DNA of 64,000 nucleotides, from positions 1 through 64,000 of the forward strand of contig CAYNBJ010000002.1 in assembly GCA_964395835.1 (NCBI GenBank). The letters run 5' to 3'. Below the pieces are notes generated by a model, which saw only the letters and a list, made by a program, of their open reading frames with translations, did not search any database and was not told the DNA's origin. Of this stretch, positions 26,519 through 34,680 are shown piece after piece. The stretch's first letter is position 1. Every line of letters begins with the position of its first letter. Position numbers and translations under genes: made by a program. Source of the DNA: LLD-282 sp964395835 (lineage in GTDB: Bacteria > Pseudomonadota > Gammaproteobacteria > Berkiellales > Berkiellaceae).

Positions 26519-27376
26519 ATGATGCCAGATGAAAAAATCCAAGATGAAAAAATTGTAAAAACTAATGATAGCAATCAGAACGTATGTGATACGCAACCGT
26601 ATTTTAATCAGGAATACCTGGGGGCACTGCTCTTTATCACTTTGGCTCAAACCCTGATAGGTTTCGGTTTCTGGGAGCTGTTGAGGATGCCATTTGGCGC
26701 CTTTTTAGATGCTTGGGTGCCGGGTGGTTTGTATGTCTTCGGCTATGGGGTAAATGATGTTATTGCAGATTACACTCTCCTCCTCTTTGATTGTTTGCCT
26801 ATATGCGGGTTACTGTTTCAAAATGCAATGGATCCGACTTTACTGGATAAGGGAAATGCAAGTTCAGCGACAATTTTAACCTATTTCGGCGTACGTCTTG
26901 CTGGAGGCTCTCTGTTCTTCTTGACTCGAGCTGTTTCGTTTTTAGCGCTTTTAGCAGCACATATGACTGGTTTGGGCTGGTTATCTTATACGCTGCCGTG
27001 TGTCTGGACCGTCGTCGCATCTTTAGGGGCCGGATATTGGCATTACACATCAAATATATTACCAGGTGCCACTGTAGGCGATAGTATTTTTTTTACGTTT
27101 GAGATGGCTGTGTTTTCATTTTTAGGTCTTTATGGTCGCGGTTGGGATGCTGCTCAGCCATTCGCGCGATCTGCTTTAGCAGAAAACTCTTTCGTTTGTA
27201 AGATCATTCCTGGCCTTGCGGACAACAAGGCGACACTAGGCGTAATTTGCGGGCAGATTACAACACGTGCATCGCACATTTATATTTTTTCTAGATCTCT
27301 GTTTCCTGAGCTTACTGTAAACAGCACTGAACCTTTGATCCAGCCTCAAGGAAAAAATTATTATAAAAGTGCATAA
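26519..27376 (+). CDS. Integral membrane protein, unknown
   Basis: A 285-residue protein with a hydrophilic N-terminus of about 30 residues and then five or six membrane segments (near 34-55, 65-85, 118-150, 155-175 and 185-210), rich in Gly, Phe and Leu. No motif I can name. The base composition looks somewhat richer in G and C than its neighbours, as does the use of Gly/Ala codons. A strong tRNA-Lys promoter follows only six bases after the stop codon. Confidence 0.7.
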   Translation: MMPDEKIQDEKIVKTNDSNQNVCDTQPYFNQEYLGALLFITLAQTLIGFGFWELLRMPFGAFLDAWVPGGLYVFGYGVNDVIADYTLLLFDCLPICGLLFQNAMDPTLLDKGNASSATILTYFGVRLAGGSLFFLTRAVSFLALLAAHMTGLGWLSYTLPCVWTVVASLGAGYWHYTSNILPGATVGDSIFFTFEMAVFSFLGLYGRGWDAAQPFARSALAENSFVCKIIPGLADNKATLGVICGQITTRASHIYIFSRSLFPELTVNSTEPLIQPQGKNYYKSA

Positions 27377-27382
27377 AAACAC

Positions 27383-27410
27383 TTGACTCAATATTTGAAT
27401 GCAGTATAAT
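27383..27410 (+). promoter_or_regulatory. Promoter of tRNA-Lys (and perhaps argS)
   Basis: TTGACT (27383-27388), a 16-base spacer and TATAAT (27405-27410). The expected start near 27417 is five bases before the tRNA. Confidence 0.85.
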
Positions 27411-27421
27411 GAGCTTACTTT

Positions 27422-27494
27422 GGGTCGTTAGCTCAGTCGGTAGAGCAGCGGACTTTTAATCCGTTGGTCCTGCGTTCGAATCGCAGACGACCCA
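27422..27494 (+). tRNA. tRNA-Lys (anticodon TTT)
   Basis: A 73-base cloverleaf: acceptor GGGTCGT / ACGACCC, D arm with AGCTCAGTCGGTAGAGC, anticodon stem GCGGA / TCCGT around CTTTTAA, T loop GTTCGAATC, discriminator A. The terminal CCA is not encoded. argS starts 24 bases downstream. Confidence 0.97.
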
Positions 27495-27517
27495 TACATA
27501 TTCCAAAATTAAAAACA

Positions 27518-29221
27518 ATGACTATTTCAAATTATATTCATGATGCTGTATTAGCCATCGTACTTTCCAATCATCCTGAAATTGAAAAACTCGATCTTTA
27601 TCCTAATAGGGCGAAATCCCATCAGGATCATGACTTTCAATTTTCTTTTCCTTTAAAATACGCAAAAAAGAAAAATCTCAATCCTATAGATTTTGCACAA
27701 AGTTTGTGTTGCGATTTATCGGTCATTGAGGGTTTGCGCTTCGAGGCTTCAAAGCCTGGTTTTATCAATGTTTTTGTTGAAGATATTGTGCTGTCTGGTT
27801 CATTAAAAAACATGATTGCAGATAATCAGAATCATGCTGCGAAAAACATGAGAGTTATTGTCGATTATTCATCTCCAAATATTGCAAAAGAATTACATGT
27901 GGGGCATCTCAGAAGCACAATTATTGGTCATGCTTTAGCTAATATTTGGGAATATTGTGGGGCAGATGTTTTACGTTTGAATCATCTTGGGGATTTCGGA
28001 ACAGCATTTGGAATGCTGTTGGCGTATATAGAAGAAAATCATAAAGATGTTTTTGCATCTGATCTTGATCTGAGCGATTTAATGAAATGGTATCAAGAAT
28101 CTAAAGCAATTTTTGACCAAGATAAAGATTTTTATGAGCTTTCTAAAAAAAATCTTATTCGTTTGCAAGCGGGTGATCATAAAGCTGTCGCCCAGTGGAA
28201 AGCATTATGTGCTATTTCACAGCAAGGATACGACAAAATTTATTCGCAATTAGGGATTGAAGGGCTGATTTCTCGAGGAGAGTCTTTTTATCAGCCATGG
28301 TTAGAAGAGGTGATTCACGATGCGCAGGCAATGAATGTGTCCTCTGACTCTGATGGAGCGGTTTGTATTTTTCTCGATGGTTTTAAGAGTCGCGATGGGA
28401 ATAATTTGCCATTAATTATTCAAAAATCCGATGGTGGATATAACTATGCGACGACAGATCTCGCAGCAATTAAGTATCGTTGTCAGCATGATCAGGCAGA
28501 TAAAATTTTTTATGTGACCGATAGCGGACAAAAAGATCATTTTTCTATGGTCTTTCAAGCAGCCAAGAAATTGAACTATATTCAGCAGCAGGAGCTTTAT
28601 CATGTGCCTTTTGGTGTGGTGCAAAATCCAGAAGGGAAACGATATAAAACGCGCAGTGGGGGCGTCATTCGTTTGCAAGATTTGCTAGATGAGTCATATG
28701 AGCGCGCATACGCAATCGCAGAAGATCGTGGATACACGGGAAACAAAGAGATTTTTGCGAAAACTGTGGGAATCGGTGCTTTAAAATATGCCGATTTAAG
28801 CACTCATCGCACCATGGATTATATTTTTGATTTTGATAGGATGCTTTCTTTCGAGGGAAATACAGTTGTTTATATTTTATATTCTTTTGTGCGTACCCAG
28901 TCGTTGCTGAAAAAAAGCGGAAAAAGCCAATTTGTCTTTCATGTGTTTGGTGAAACTCAATTGGAAAAATCAGAAAAAGATCTGTTGCTGGCCTTGGATC
29001 GGTTTGATGATGTCCTGAGCTGTATTTTGAAAGAGAGTACCCCACATCTTTTATGTGATTATTTGTATCAGCTTTCCGGAGCTTTTCACGCGTTCTTTAG
29101 AGATTGTCCTGTTCTTAATCATGTGCACTCTGATCGCAGGCTCACTATAGTCTATACTGTCAATAAGTATTTGAAAAAAGGACTTGGTCTTTTAGGAATT
29201 GGCGTTTTAGATGAAATGTAA
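27518..29221 (+). CDS. argS: Arginyl-tRNA synthetase
   Basis: A 567-residue class I synthetase charging tRNA-Arg. HIGH motif in SSPNIAKELHVGHLRS near residue 125; the catalytic RYKTRSGGVIRLQDLLDE region takes the place of a KMSKS motif, as in most ArgRS; the N-terminal additional domain and C-terminal anticodon-binding helices are present. I placed the start at ATG 27518, clear of the tRNA gene; the longer open frame begins inside the tRNA. It probably shares the tRNA-Lys promoter and overlaps the next gene by 11 bases. Confidence 0.95.
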   Translation: MTISNYIHDAVLAIVLSNHPEIEKLDLYPNRAKSHQDHDFQFSFPLKYAKKKNLNPIDFAQSLCCDLSVIEGLRFEASKPGFINVFVEDIVLSGSLKNMIADNQNHAAKNMRVIVDYSSPNIAKELHVGHLRSTIIGHALANIWEYCGADVLRLNHLGDFGTAFGMLLAYIEENHKDVFASDLDLSDLMKWYQESKAIFDQDKDFYELSKKNLIRLQAGDHKAVAQWKALCAISQQGYDKIYSQLGIEGLISRGESFYQPWLEEVIHDAQAMNVSSDSDGAVCIFLDGFKSRDGNNLPLIIQKSDGGYNYATTDLAAIKYRCQHDQADKIFYVTDSGQKDHFSMVFQAAKKLNYIQQQELYHVPFGVVQNPEGKRYKTRSGGVIRLQDLLDESYERAYAIAEDRGYTGNKEIFAKTVGIGALKYADLSTHRTMDYIFDFDRMLSFEGNTVVYILYSFVRTQSLLKKSGKSQFVFHVFGETQLEKSEKDLLLALDRFDDVLSCILKESTPHLLCDYLYQLSGAFHAFFRDCPVLNHVHSDRRLTIVYTVNKYLKKGLGLLGIGVLDEM

Positions 29222-29609
29222 TCTCTTAAAGCTTGTTTTGTTTCTCAGTTTTCCTGTTCTTTATGCGGAGCTGAGTCTAGAAAATGCTGCTACGCATATT
29301 TCGGCTAATATTTCATTATTGCAATATCTTGTGAATTCGGGGTTTTATATTGTCACGGTGGGTTTGTGTGCGTATGCGTATATCCTTTTTCGTGCGCATA
29401 GGAAAAACCCATATTTTATCTCATCAACAAAAATAGCTTTTATTCTCTTAATGGCATTTATTTTGGGATTAATTGCTTGGAATACTCCTGAGCACCAGTC
29501 TTCGCAAAATATTCAGCCTGTGCCTACTGTGAAAAAAACTGTTCCTAAAATTGAGCAAAGTAAAAAAACACATTGGTCTAAAAACGTTGTGCAAAAATCA
29601 GATTCATAA
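29211..29609 (+). CDS. Small membrane protein resembling DotP/IcmD (tentative)
   Basis: A 132-residue protein with an N-terminal signal-like helix (LLKLVLFLSFPVLYA), a Ser/Asn-rich linker, two membrane segments (about 46-62 and 74-92) joined by the loop FRAHRKNP, and a Lys-rich soluble tail. The length, the two-span layout and the (K/R)AH(K/R)xNP loop recall DotP/IcmD of the Legionella Dot/Icm type IVB secretion system as I remember it. No other Dot/Icm gene is in the window and the tail differs, so it is a lead only. It overlaps argS by 11 bases and is probably co-transcribed. Confidence 0.6.
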   Translation: MKCNLLKLVLFLSFPVLYAELSLENAATHISANISLLQYLVNSGFYIVTVGLCAYAYILFRAHRKNPYFISSTKIAFILLMAFILGLIAWNTPEHQSSQNIQPVPTVKKTVPKIEQSKKTHWSKNVVQKSDS

Positions 29610-29650
29610 AAGAATAGAGATCTTTTGTATCAAGAACATTAGGTAAAATT

Positions 29651-29683
29651 CTGAACAGATATACCTTTGTTATTTCTGTTCAG
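29651..29683. repeat. 9-bp inverted repeat upstream of the DnaA boxes
   Basis: CTGAACAGA (29651-29659) and TCTGTTCAG (29675-29683), perfect arms with a 15-base spacer. It could be the terminator-like end of the preceding operon (no real T run) or a protein-binding site. Confidence 0.55.
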
Positions 29684-29707
29684 TATCTTACATGAAATTA
29701 TTATCAC

Positions 29708-29745
29708 TTATCCACAGGGTTATCCACAGGTTCTGTGGATAACCC
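29708..29745. promoter_or_regulatory. Cluster of three consensus DnaA boxes
   Basis: TTATCCACA occurs at 29708-29716 and 29720-29728, and its reverse complement TGTGGATAA at 29734-29742. The second and third form the core of a perfect 13-bp palindrome, GGGTTATCCACAG (29717-29729) / CTGTGGATAACCC (29733-29745). Three exact boxes in 35 bases is far above chance. They lie in the only sizeable intergenic gap between the DotP-like gene and the next plus-strand gene, with dnaA and dnaN absent. Regulation of the downstream gene, or a DnaA-titrating or reactivating site, are possible roles. Confidence 0.8.
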
Positions 29746-29798
29746 CTCTTGAGAAGATTGTGATACAATTGAAATAGCCTTTTTTTATTTAGCGATTC

Positions 29799-30938
29799 AT
29801 GAATAAACAGTCCCTTATGTCTTTGGCCAAAAAAATTGGATTTTTCTCCCTTTTTCTTCCTTTTATTCCTGTTCTTTGCGGTCTGATTTTGACAGTTTAT
29901 TTGAGTTTTTTGGGATCTTTTTCTTTCCCACCAAGCACTCATATCGCGCTTTCTTTAAAGCATTTTCTTTATGATCATAGTTATTGGAATGTCGCTATAC
30001 AGAATACCGCTCTTGATGAAGATGATCTGCTTTATACTACTATCAAATTGTCACATTATCCCTCTTTTAAGGGGTATCACCCTGTTTTTCAAATCGAGAA
30101 TCTTGACCATCAGAATTTGGCTGTGCTCGATGGCGCCGTTTATTGGACAGGCCATTTAATCGGCGATTATCGTGCACAAACTTGTCAACTCCAACTCTCA
30201 TTTCACCCTTTAAGCAGAGCAATAAAAGCTCAGATTCAAGGGAATTTTGCGCTGGGTGTTTTGCATCTTGAAGATGCTTTCATTCATTTTGCTGTGCCAC
30301 CTTTTTGGAAGAATGAGGCTTTAGGTGCTGTTTCATTGTCAGTAGGGCGTATTTACGATCATGAAAAAAATATTTTTATAGAGAATTTGAATGGGGATTT
30401 TGTGCCCCTATATCACCATAGAACCTCCCTGTTGATCGATCTGCAAGCTAGCCATTTCAGCTGTAAAGGCAAACAGTTTCAAGAATGGTCTATGGAAAGT
30501 ACGATTTTTCAGGCCCAAAAACGCAGAGCTTCTGTGTTTGTGCATCTTTTAAAAGAGATGCCTTTGCTAAAAAACTCTTTTAATACAGTCTTTGCCTCTC
30601 AATCACAGTTTATATCATTTATAGATTTACTCGATCCTGAATGGATCACGACTGAGATTCAATCCAATCAAGGTAGCATAGCGATGCGTATTAGCGCTGG
30701 TGGGGAGAATATTTATCTCGATGGTTACGGAATGTCTGCTCATCTTCAAGAGTTAATTAGAACATTCTTGCCTTTAGGAGTTTCACAGTCCATTTTAGAG
30801 AATCAGGTTTGGCCAGACACAGATCAAGAAACGCTTTTCTCTTCAGTCAATCTTGAGGCTCCGCTATTTTCTCCTGCCACTGCGAAAAATGTTTCCATAA
30901 ATCTTTCGGACTCATTTGTTCTAAATCCCAGGTCTTAA
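29799..30938 (+). CDS. Membrane-anchored periplasmic protein, unknown
   Basis: A 379-residue protein with one N-terminal membrane helix (FFSLFLPFIPVLCGLILTVYL, about 14-36) and a long beta-rich soluble part likely in the periplasm. The style recalls AsmA/YdgA-type proteins, but I see no firm motif. The gene sits directly behind the DnaA-box cluster, and its last 92 bases overlap the end of mutS on the other strand. Confidence 0.65.
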   Translation: MNKQSLMSLAKKIGFFSLFLPFIPVLCGLILTVYLSFLGSFSFPPSTHIALSLKHFLYDHSYWNVAIQNTALDEDDLLYTTIKLSHYPSFKGYHPVFQIENLDHQNLAVLDGAVYWTGHLIGDYRAQTCQLQLSFHPLSRAIKAQIQGNFALGVLHLEDAFIHFAVPPFWKNEALGAVSLSVGRIYDHEKNIFIENLNGDFVPLYHHRTSLLIDLQASHFSCKGKQFQEWSMESTIFQAQKRRASVFVHLLKEMPLLKNSFNTVFASQSQFISFIDLLDPEWITTEIQSNQGSIAMRISAGGENIYLDGYGMSAHLQELIRTFLPLGVSQSILENQVWPDTDQETLFSSVNLEAPLFSPATAKNVSINLSDSFVLNPRS

Positions 30939-33402
30939 GATCGGAGCATAGGCAGCATTGTGGCGTAGTTCTATTCTTTATGAGCACGATTTCGTTATTG
31001 TCCTCTTGAGATGCACGCATATTGTGCTGTGCAAATTGAGAATGAATAGTCCATGCACGCGATAAAAGCTCTCGCGGTAGACCAGCTTCTTGTGCAACAT
31101 AAAGGCCAAAAGATTGATCGATATGTCCTTTTTTAATCTCATAATTGAAAATCATTTTATTATCGAAAATTTTTCCTTCAAAGCACATGAGTTGAATGTT
31201 GTTTGGATATCGTTTGGATAACAGGCCTAGTTCCTGATAATGCGTTGAAAACATAGTGAAACATTGTGTTTTTTCTATTAAATGTTCCGCACAAGATTGA
31301 GCAAGAGAGAGGCCATCATAAGTAGATGTTCCCCTGCCCATTTCATCGATAAAAACCGCACTCAGCTCCGTGCTTTCTCTTAAAATTTTGGCCATTTCGC
31401 TGAGCTCAACCATGAATGTCGATTGACTTAGCGCAAGACGGTCTTCAGCCCCCATTCTCGTAAAGATGCGATCGATAGGACCGAGCTTACAAGAGTGCGC
31501 AGGCACTCCTAAACCACAATAAGCCATAAAAATACATAAGGCTGCTTGTCTCATATAAGTCGATTTGCCACCCATATTTGGACCGCTAATCAAAAGAAAA
31601 GGTTTGTCTTTTTCTAGAAAAATATTATTGGGCATAAAAGGTTTTTTAGAAATGTGCTCAATGAGAGGATGGCGTGCTTGTTCAATAGCAATGAGGCGTT
31701 CTTTTGTGAAGGAAGGAATACAATAAGATAAACGATTTTGAAGTTTATAAAGGCTCAAACACACATCCATATAAGACAATTTATCACTCAAAGAATAAAG
31801 ATCGCTGAGAACACTATGTGTTTTATCTAATAACTGTTCCCATAAAGTGTGTTGACGTTCTTTGAGTTGAAAAGAAGCCATCGATATCGATTCATCCAGC
31901 TTCTTTAATTCAAGTGTTGTGTATCTTTCTGTATGTTTTAAGGTTTGTATTCTTTTGAAAGATAAAGGTGCTTTGTCACTTTGTGTTTTAGATAATTCAA
32001 TATAGTGACCAATCAGATTATTGAAACCGATTTTCAACGTGAGATTATGCGTTTTTTCTAAATCTTTGAGATAGCTGTCAACAACTGCATGATGATCATT
32101 TGATAAGTTGTATGCGTCATCAAGTTCTTTGTCCCATCCAATCTGGAAAATCATTCCTTCTTTAAAATGAATCGCAGGTTCTGCAAGAAGTGTATCAGTG
32201 ATCTCTGTTTGCAAATCTTTCAGCTTGTTTTCATATGCGCTCAAATCAAAAGGAGAATGACGTGTTTCATTTACGATTGTAAAAAAGCCAGCTAGACATT
32301 GTCCAAGGTGGACCATCTCTCTTGGGCGTACGGTTCTTGAACAAATTCTAGCGCAAAGTTTTTGAAAATCCGGCATATGGTTTAAAAGATGTTCGCTTAG
32401 ATTGAGAAATTCTTTTTTTTGATTTTTCCACCACTGCTGATCGCTATACCGTGTGTCTAACTCAGAGATATTTAAAGATGGGCTGGCTATCCATCTTTTT
32501 AAAAGACGTATGCCCATGGATGAGTGCAGCTCTTTTGAAAAAATATCGATTAAACATAGTTCTCCAGCGTTGAATGGTTCGATCATAAGATTGCGTCTTG
32601 TTTGCAGATCAATAGCAATTTCTTGTTTGTCGTAATAGGGCAAAATGGTTCTCAGCATTGTGTGAGGAGCGCCGACATATTCTTGTACATAGCGGCATAA
32701 AGCGCCAATACTGCGCCATGTGCTTAAATGCATGCGTGCATCGCGATATAGACCCCACTGTGGAAGAGCTTTTTCTATATAAGGCCAACTTTCAGTTTCT
32801 TCAAAATACCAGGGCGCAATTTTTTGACCTTGGTTATGAGTAAAATGATGCTTTGAGGAATATAAAATTTCTTTTGGTTGAATTTTATCAATAAAAAGCA
32901 ATATTTTTTCTTTTAAATCTTGCTTCCAATAAATGACGCCCTCGCACAAATCGACCCAACACAGAGATCCATTCTTTTCATCTTCGTGGTATGCAGCGAG
33001 ATAATTCCACTCATACGGATTCGCTAGCTCAGTTTCATAAGAGGTCCCTGGAGTATAGATTCTCTGTATTTTTCTAACAATAGGGCCTTTTTGAGATTCA
33101 GTGCCTGCTGTTTTTTGAGTGCACAGGACTACACAGTAATGCTGTGCTAGAAGTTTTTTAATATAATTCTCTATTGTATGTACAGGCACTCCAGCCATTG
33201 GAATGCGGCCTTCGTCATCATGTCCTCTATGTGTTAATGTTAGGTCTAAAAGCTTAGAAGCAATTTGAGCGTCTTCATAAAAGAGCTCGAAAAAATCACC
33301 GAGTTGAAAAAAGACGATTTTGTCCAAATGTTCTTTTTTAAAATCCCAATATTGTTGCATGACCGGAGACAGTTTTTGAGTGTCAAAAGGCAAAGAATTC
33401 AC
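30847..33402 (-). CDS. mutS: DNA mismatch repair protein MutS
   Basis: An 851-residue mismatch sensor. The N-terminal mismatch-binding motif is present as LGDFFELFYEDA (the Phe-x-Glu element), Walker A as GPNMGGKSTYMRQ, and the Walker B and following segment as VFIDEMGRGTSTYDG with FSTHY after it. The length is normal (E. coli 853). It converges on the 379-residue gene with a 92-base overlap, and lies divergent from recA. Confidence 0.96.
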   Translation of the reverse strand: MNSLPFDTQKLSPVMQQYWDFKKEHLDKIVFFQLGDFFELFYEDAQIASKLLDLTLTHRGHDDEGRIPMAGVPVHTIENYIKKLLAQHYCVVLCTQKTAGTESQKGPIVRKIQRIYTPGTSYETELANPYEWNYLAAYHEDEKNGSLCWVDLCEGVIYWKQDLKEKILLFIDKIQPKEILYSSKHHFTHNQGQKIAPWYFEETESWPYIEKALPQWGLYRDARMHLSTWRSIGALCRYVQEYVGAPHTMLRTILPYYDKQEIAIDLQTRRNLMIEPFNAGELCLIDIFSKELHSSMGIRLLKRWIASPSLNISELDTRYSDQQWWKNQKKEFLNLSEHLLNHMPDFQKLCARICSRTVRPREMVHLGQCLAGFFTIVNETRHSPFDLSAYENKLKDLQTEITDTLLAEPAIHFKEGMIFQIGWDKELDDAYNLSNDHHAVVDSYLKDLEKTHNLTLKIGFNNLIGHYIELSKTQSDKAPLSFKRIQTLKHTERYTTLELKKLDESISMASFQLKERQHTLWEQLLDKTHSVLSDLYSLSDKLSYMDVCLSLYKLQNRLSYCIPSFTKERLIAIEQARHPLIEHISKKPFMPNNIFLEKDKPFLLISGPNMGGKSTYMRQAALCIFMAYCGLGVPAHSCKLGPIDRIFTRMGAEDRLALSQSTFMVELSEMAKILRESTELSAVFIDEMGRGTSTYDGLSLAQSCAEHLIEKTQCFTMFSTHYQELGLLSKRYPNNIQLMCFEGKIFDNKMIFNYEIKKGHIDQSFGLYVAQEAGLPRELLSRAWTIHSQFAQHNMRASQEDNNEIVLIKNRTTPQCCLCSDLKTWDLEQMSPKDLWKHFSQWQEKIAEPQD

Positions 33403-33575
33403 GATAAAAAGTAAAGTTGTTTTCAGAAAATATGACTTATTCTATCAGGATTTTTCTTAATAAACAGAATATGTTTCAGATATTAAAATAAATATTGATC
33501 AAATCGTGGTCTTCTTTAGTTGACCTTTGTACAATAGAACAACTTTCTTTATTGAATAGACAGAAGGATCATGAC

Positions 33576-34667
33576 ATGAGTATGACGAAAGATCATCTTG
33601 CACCAAGAGAGCAAGCGCTTCAAGCAGCCCTCGCACAAATTGATAAACAATTTGGAAAAGGATCTGTGATGCGTTTGGGAGAAAAAAATCATCTAGATAT
33701 TGAAGCTGTTTCAACCGGTTCTCTCAGCTTAGATATCGCGTTAGGAATAGGCGGTGTGCCAAAAGGACGTATTGTTGAAATCTATGGTCCAGAGTCTTCA
33801 GGAAAAACAACATTAACATTACAAATGATCGCAGAAGTTCAAAAAAAAGGTGGAGTTGCTGTTTTTATTGATGCAGAACATGCTCTCGATCCTTCTTATG
33901 CTGAAAAATTGGGAGTAGATACCCAAAAACTTTTGATTTCTCAACCGGATTCAGGTGAACAGGCTTTAGAAATTGCTGATATGCTCGTGCGTTCTAGCGC
34001 CGTCGATATCTTGGTGATAGACTCAGTCGCTGCGCTGACTCCAAAAGCAGAAATTGAAGGTGATATGGGTGATCAGCATGTCGGCCTACAAGCACGACTT
34101 ATGTCACACGCCCTTCGTAAATTAACAGCAACAATTAAAAAAACCAATACCCTTGTCGTTTTTATTAATCAAATTCGCATGAAAATTGGCGTGATGTTTG
34201 GCAGCCCTGAAACCACAACAGGTGGGAATGCTTTAAAATTTTATGCGTCTGTGCGGTTGGATATTCGTAGAACAGGCTCTATTAAAAAGGGTGAAGAAAT
34301 TGTTGGTAGTGAAACTAAAGTAAAAGTGGTCAAAAACAAAGTGGCACCTCCTTTTAAAACGGCTGATTTTGAAATTTATTATGGTGAGGGCATTTGTCGA
34401 TCTTCAGAAATCGTTGATTTTTCTGTAAAACTTGGTTTTATTGAAAAATCTGGTGCTTGGTACTCCTATGCAGGAAAAAAAATTGGTCAAGGTAAAGAAA
34501 GCGCTAAAGAATTTCTCAAACAAAATCCAAGTCTTGCTATCGAGCTAGAAAAAATGATTCTCGATCACTATTTAAATCTCTCTCATAGAGCAGCTGTACC
34601 TTATGCAGAGCCAACAGATCAGGAATATCTAGATTCTCTTGAAGGACCAGTAACAGAGGAAATATAA
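33576..34667 (+). CDS. recA: Recombinase RecA
   Basis: A 363-residue recombinase for homologous repair. Walker A GPESSGKTTL, the MAW-equivalent QPDSGEQALEI segment, loop L2 with FINQIRMKIGVMFGSPETTTGGNALKFYASVRLDIRR-type core. I chose ATG 33576 because AAGGA lies seven bases upstream and the longer frame lacks such a signal. I saw no LexA-type box in the upstream region. alaS follows after 13 bases; recX, often between them, is missing. Confidence 0.97.
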   Translation: MSMTKDHLAPREQALQAALAQIDKQFGKGSVMRLGEKNHLDIEAVSTGSLSLDIALGIGGVPKGRIVEIYGPESSGKTTLTLQMIAEVQKKGGVAVFIDAEHALDPSYAEKLGVDTQKLLISQPDSGEQALEIADMLVRSSAVDILVIDSVAALTPKAEIEGDMGDQHVGLQARLMSHALRKLTATIKKTNTLVVFINQIRMKIGVMFGSPETTTGGNALKFYASVRLDIRRTGSIKKGEEIVGSETKVKVVKNKVAPPFKTADFEIYYGEGICRSSEIVDFSVKLGFIEKSGAWYSYAGKKIGQGKESAKEFLKQNPSLAIELEKMILDHYLNLSHRAAVPYAEPTDQEYLDSLEGPVTEEI

Positions 34668-34680
34668 TCGGAGATTATTT

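Noticed and set aside
27464..27517. Longer N-terminus of ArgRS
   Set aside because: The frame starts inside the tRNA-Lys gene.
29600..29800. Chromosomal origin oriC
   Set aside because: Only three DnaA boxes, no dnaA, dnaN, gidA or rpmH nearby and no change of gene strand bias; kept as a DnaA-box cluster without origin call.
33403..33575. LexA/SOS box ahead of recA
   Set aside because: No CTGT-N8-ACAG-type palindrome was found.
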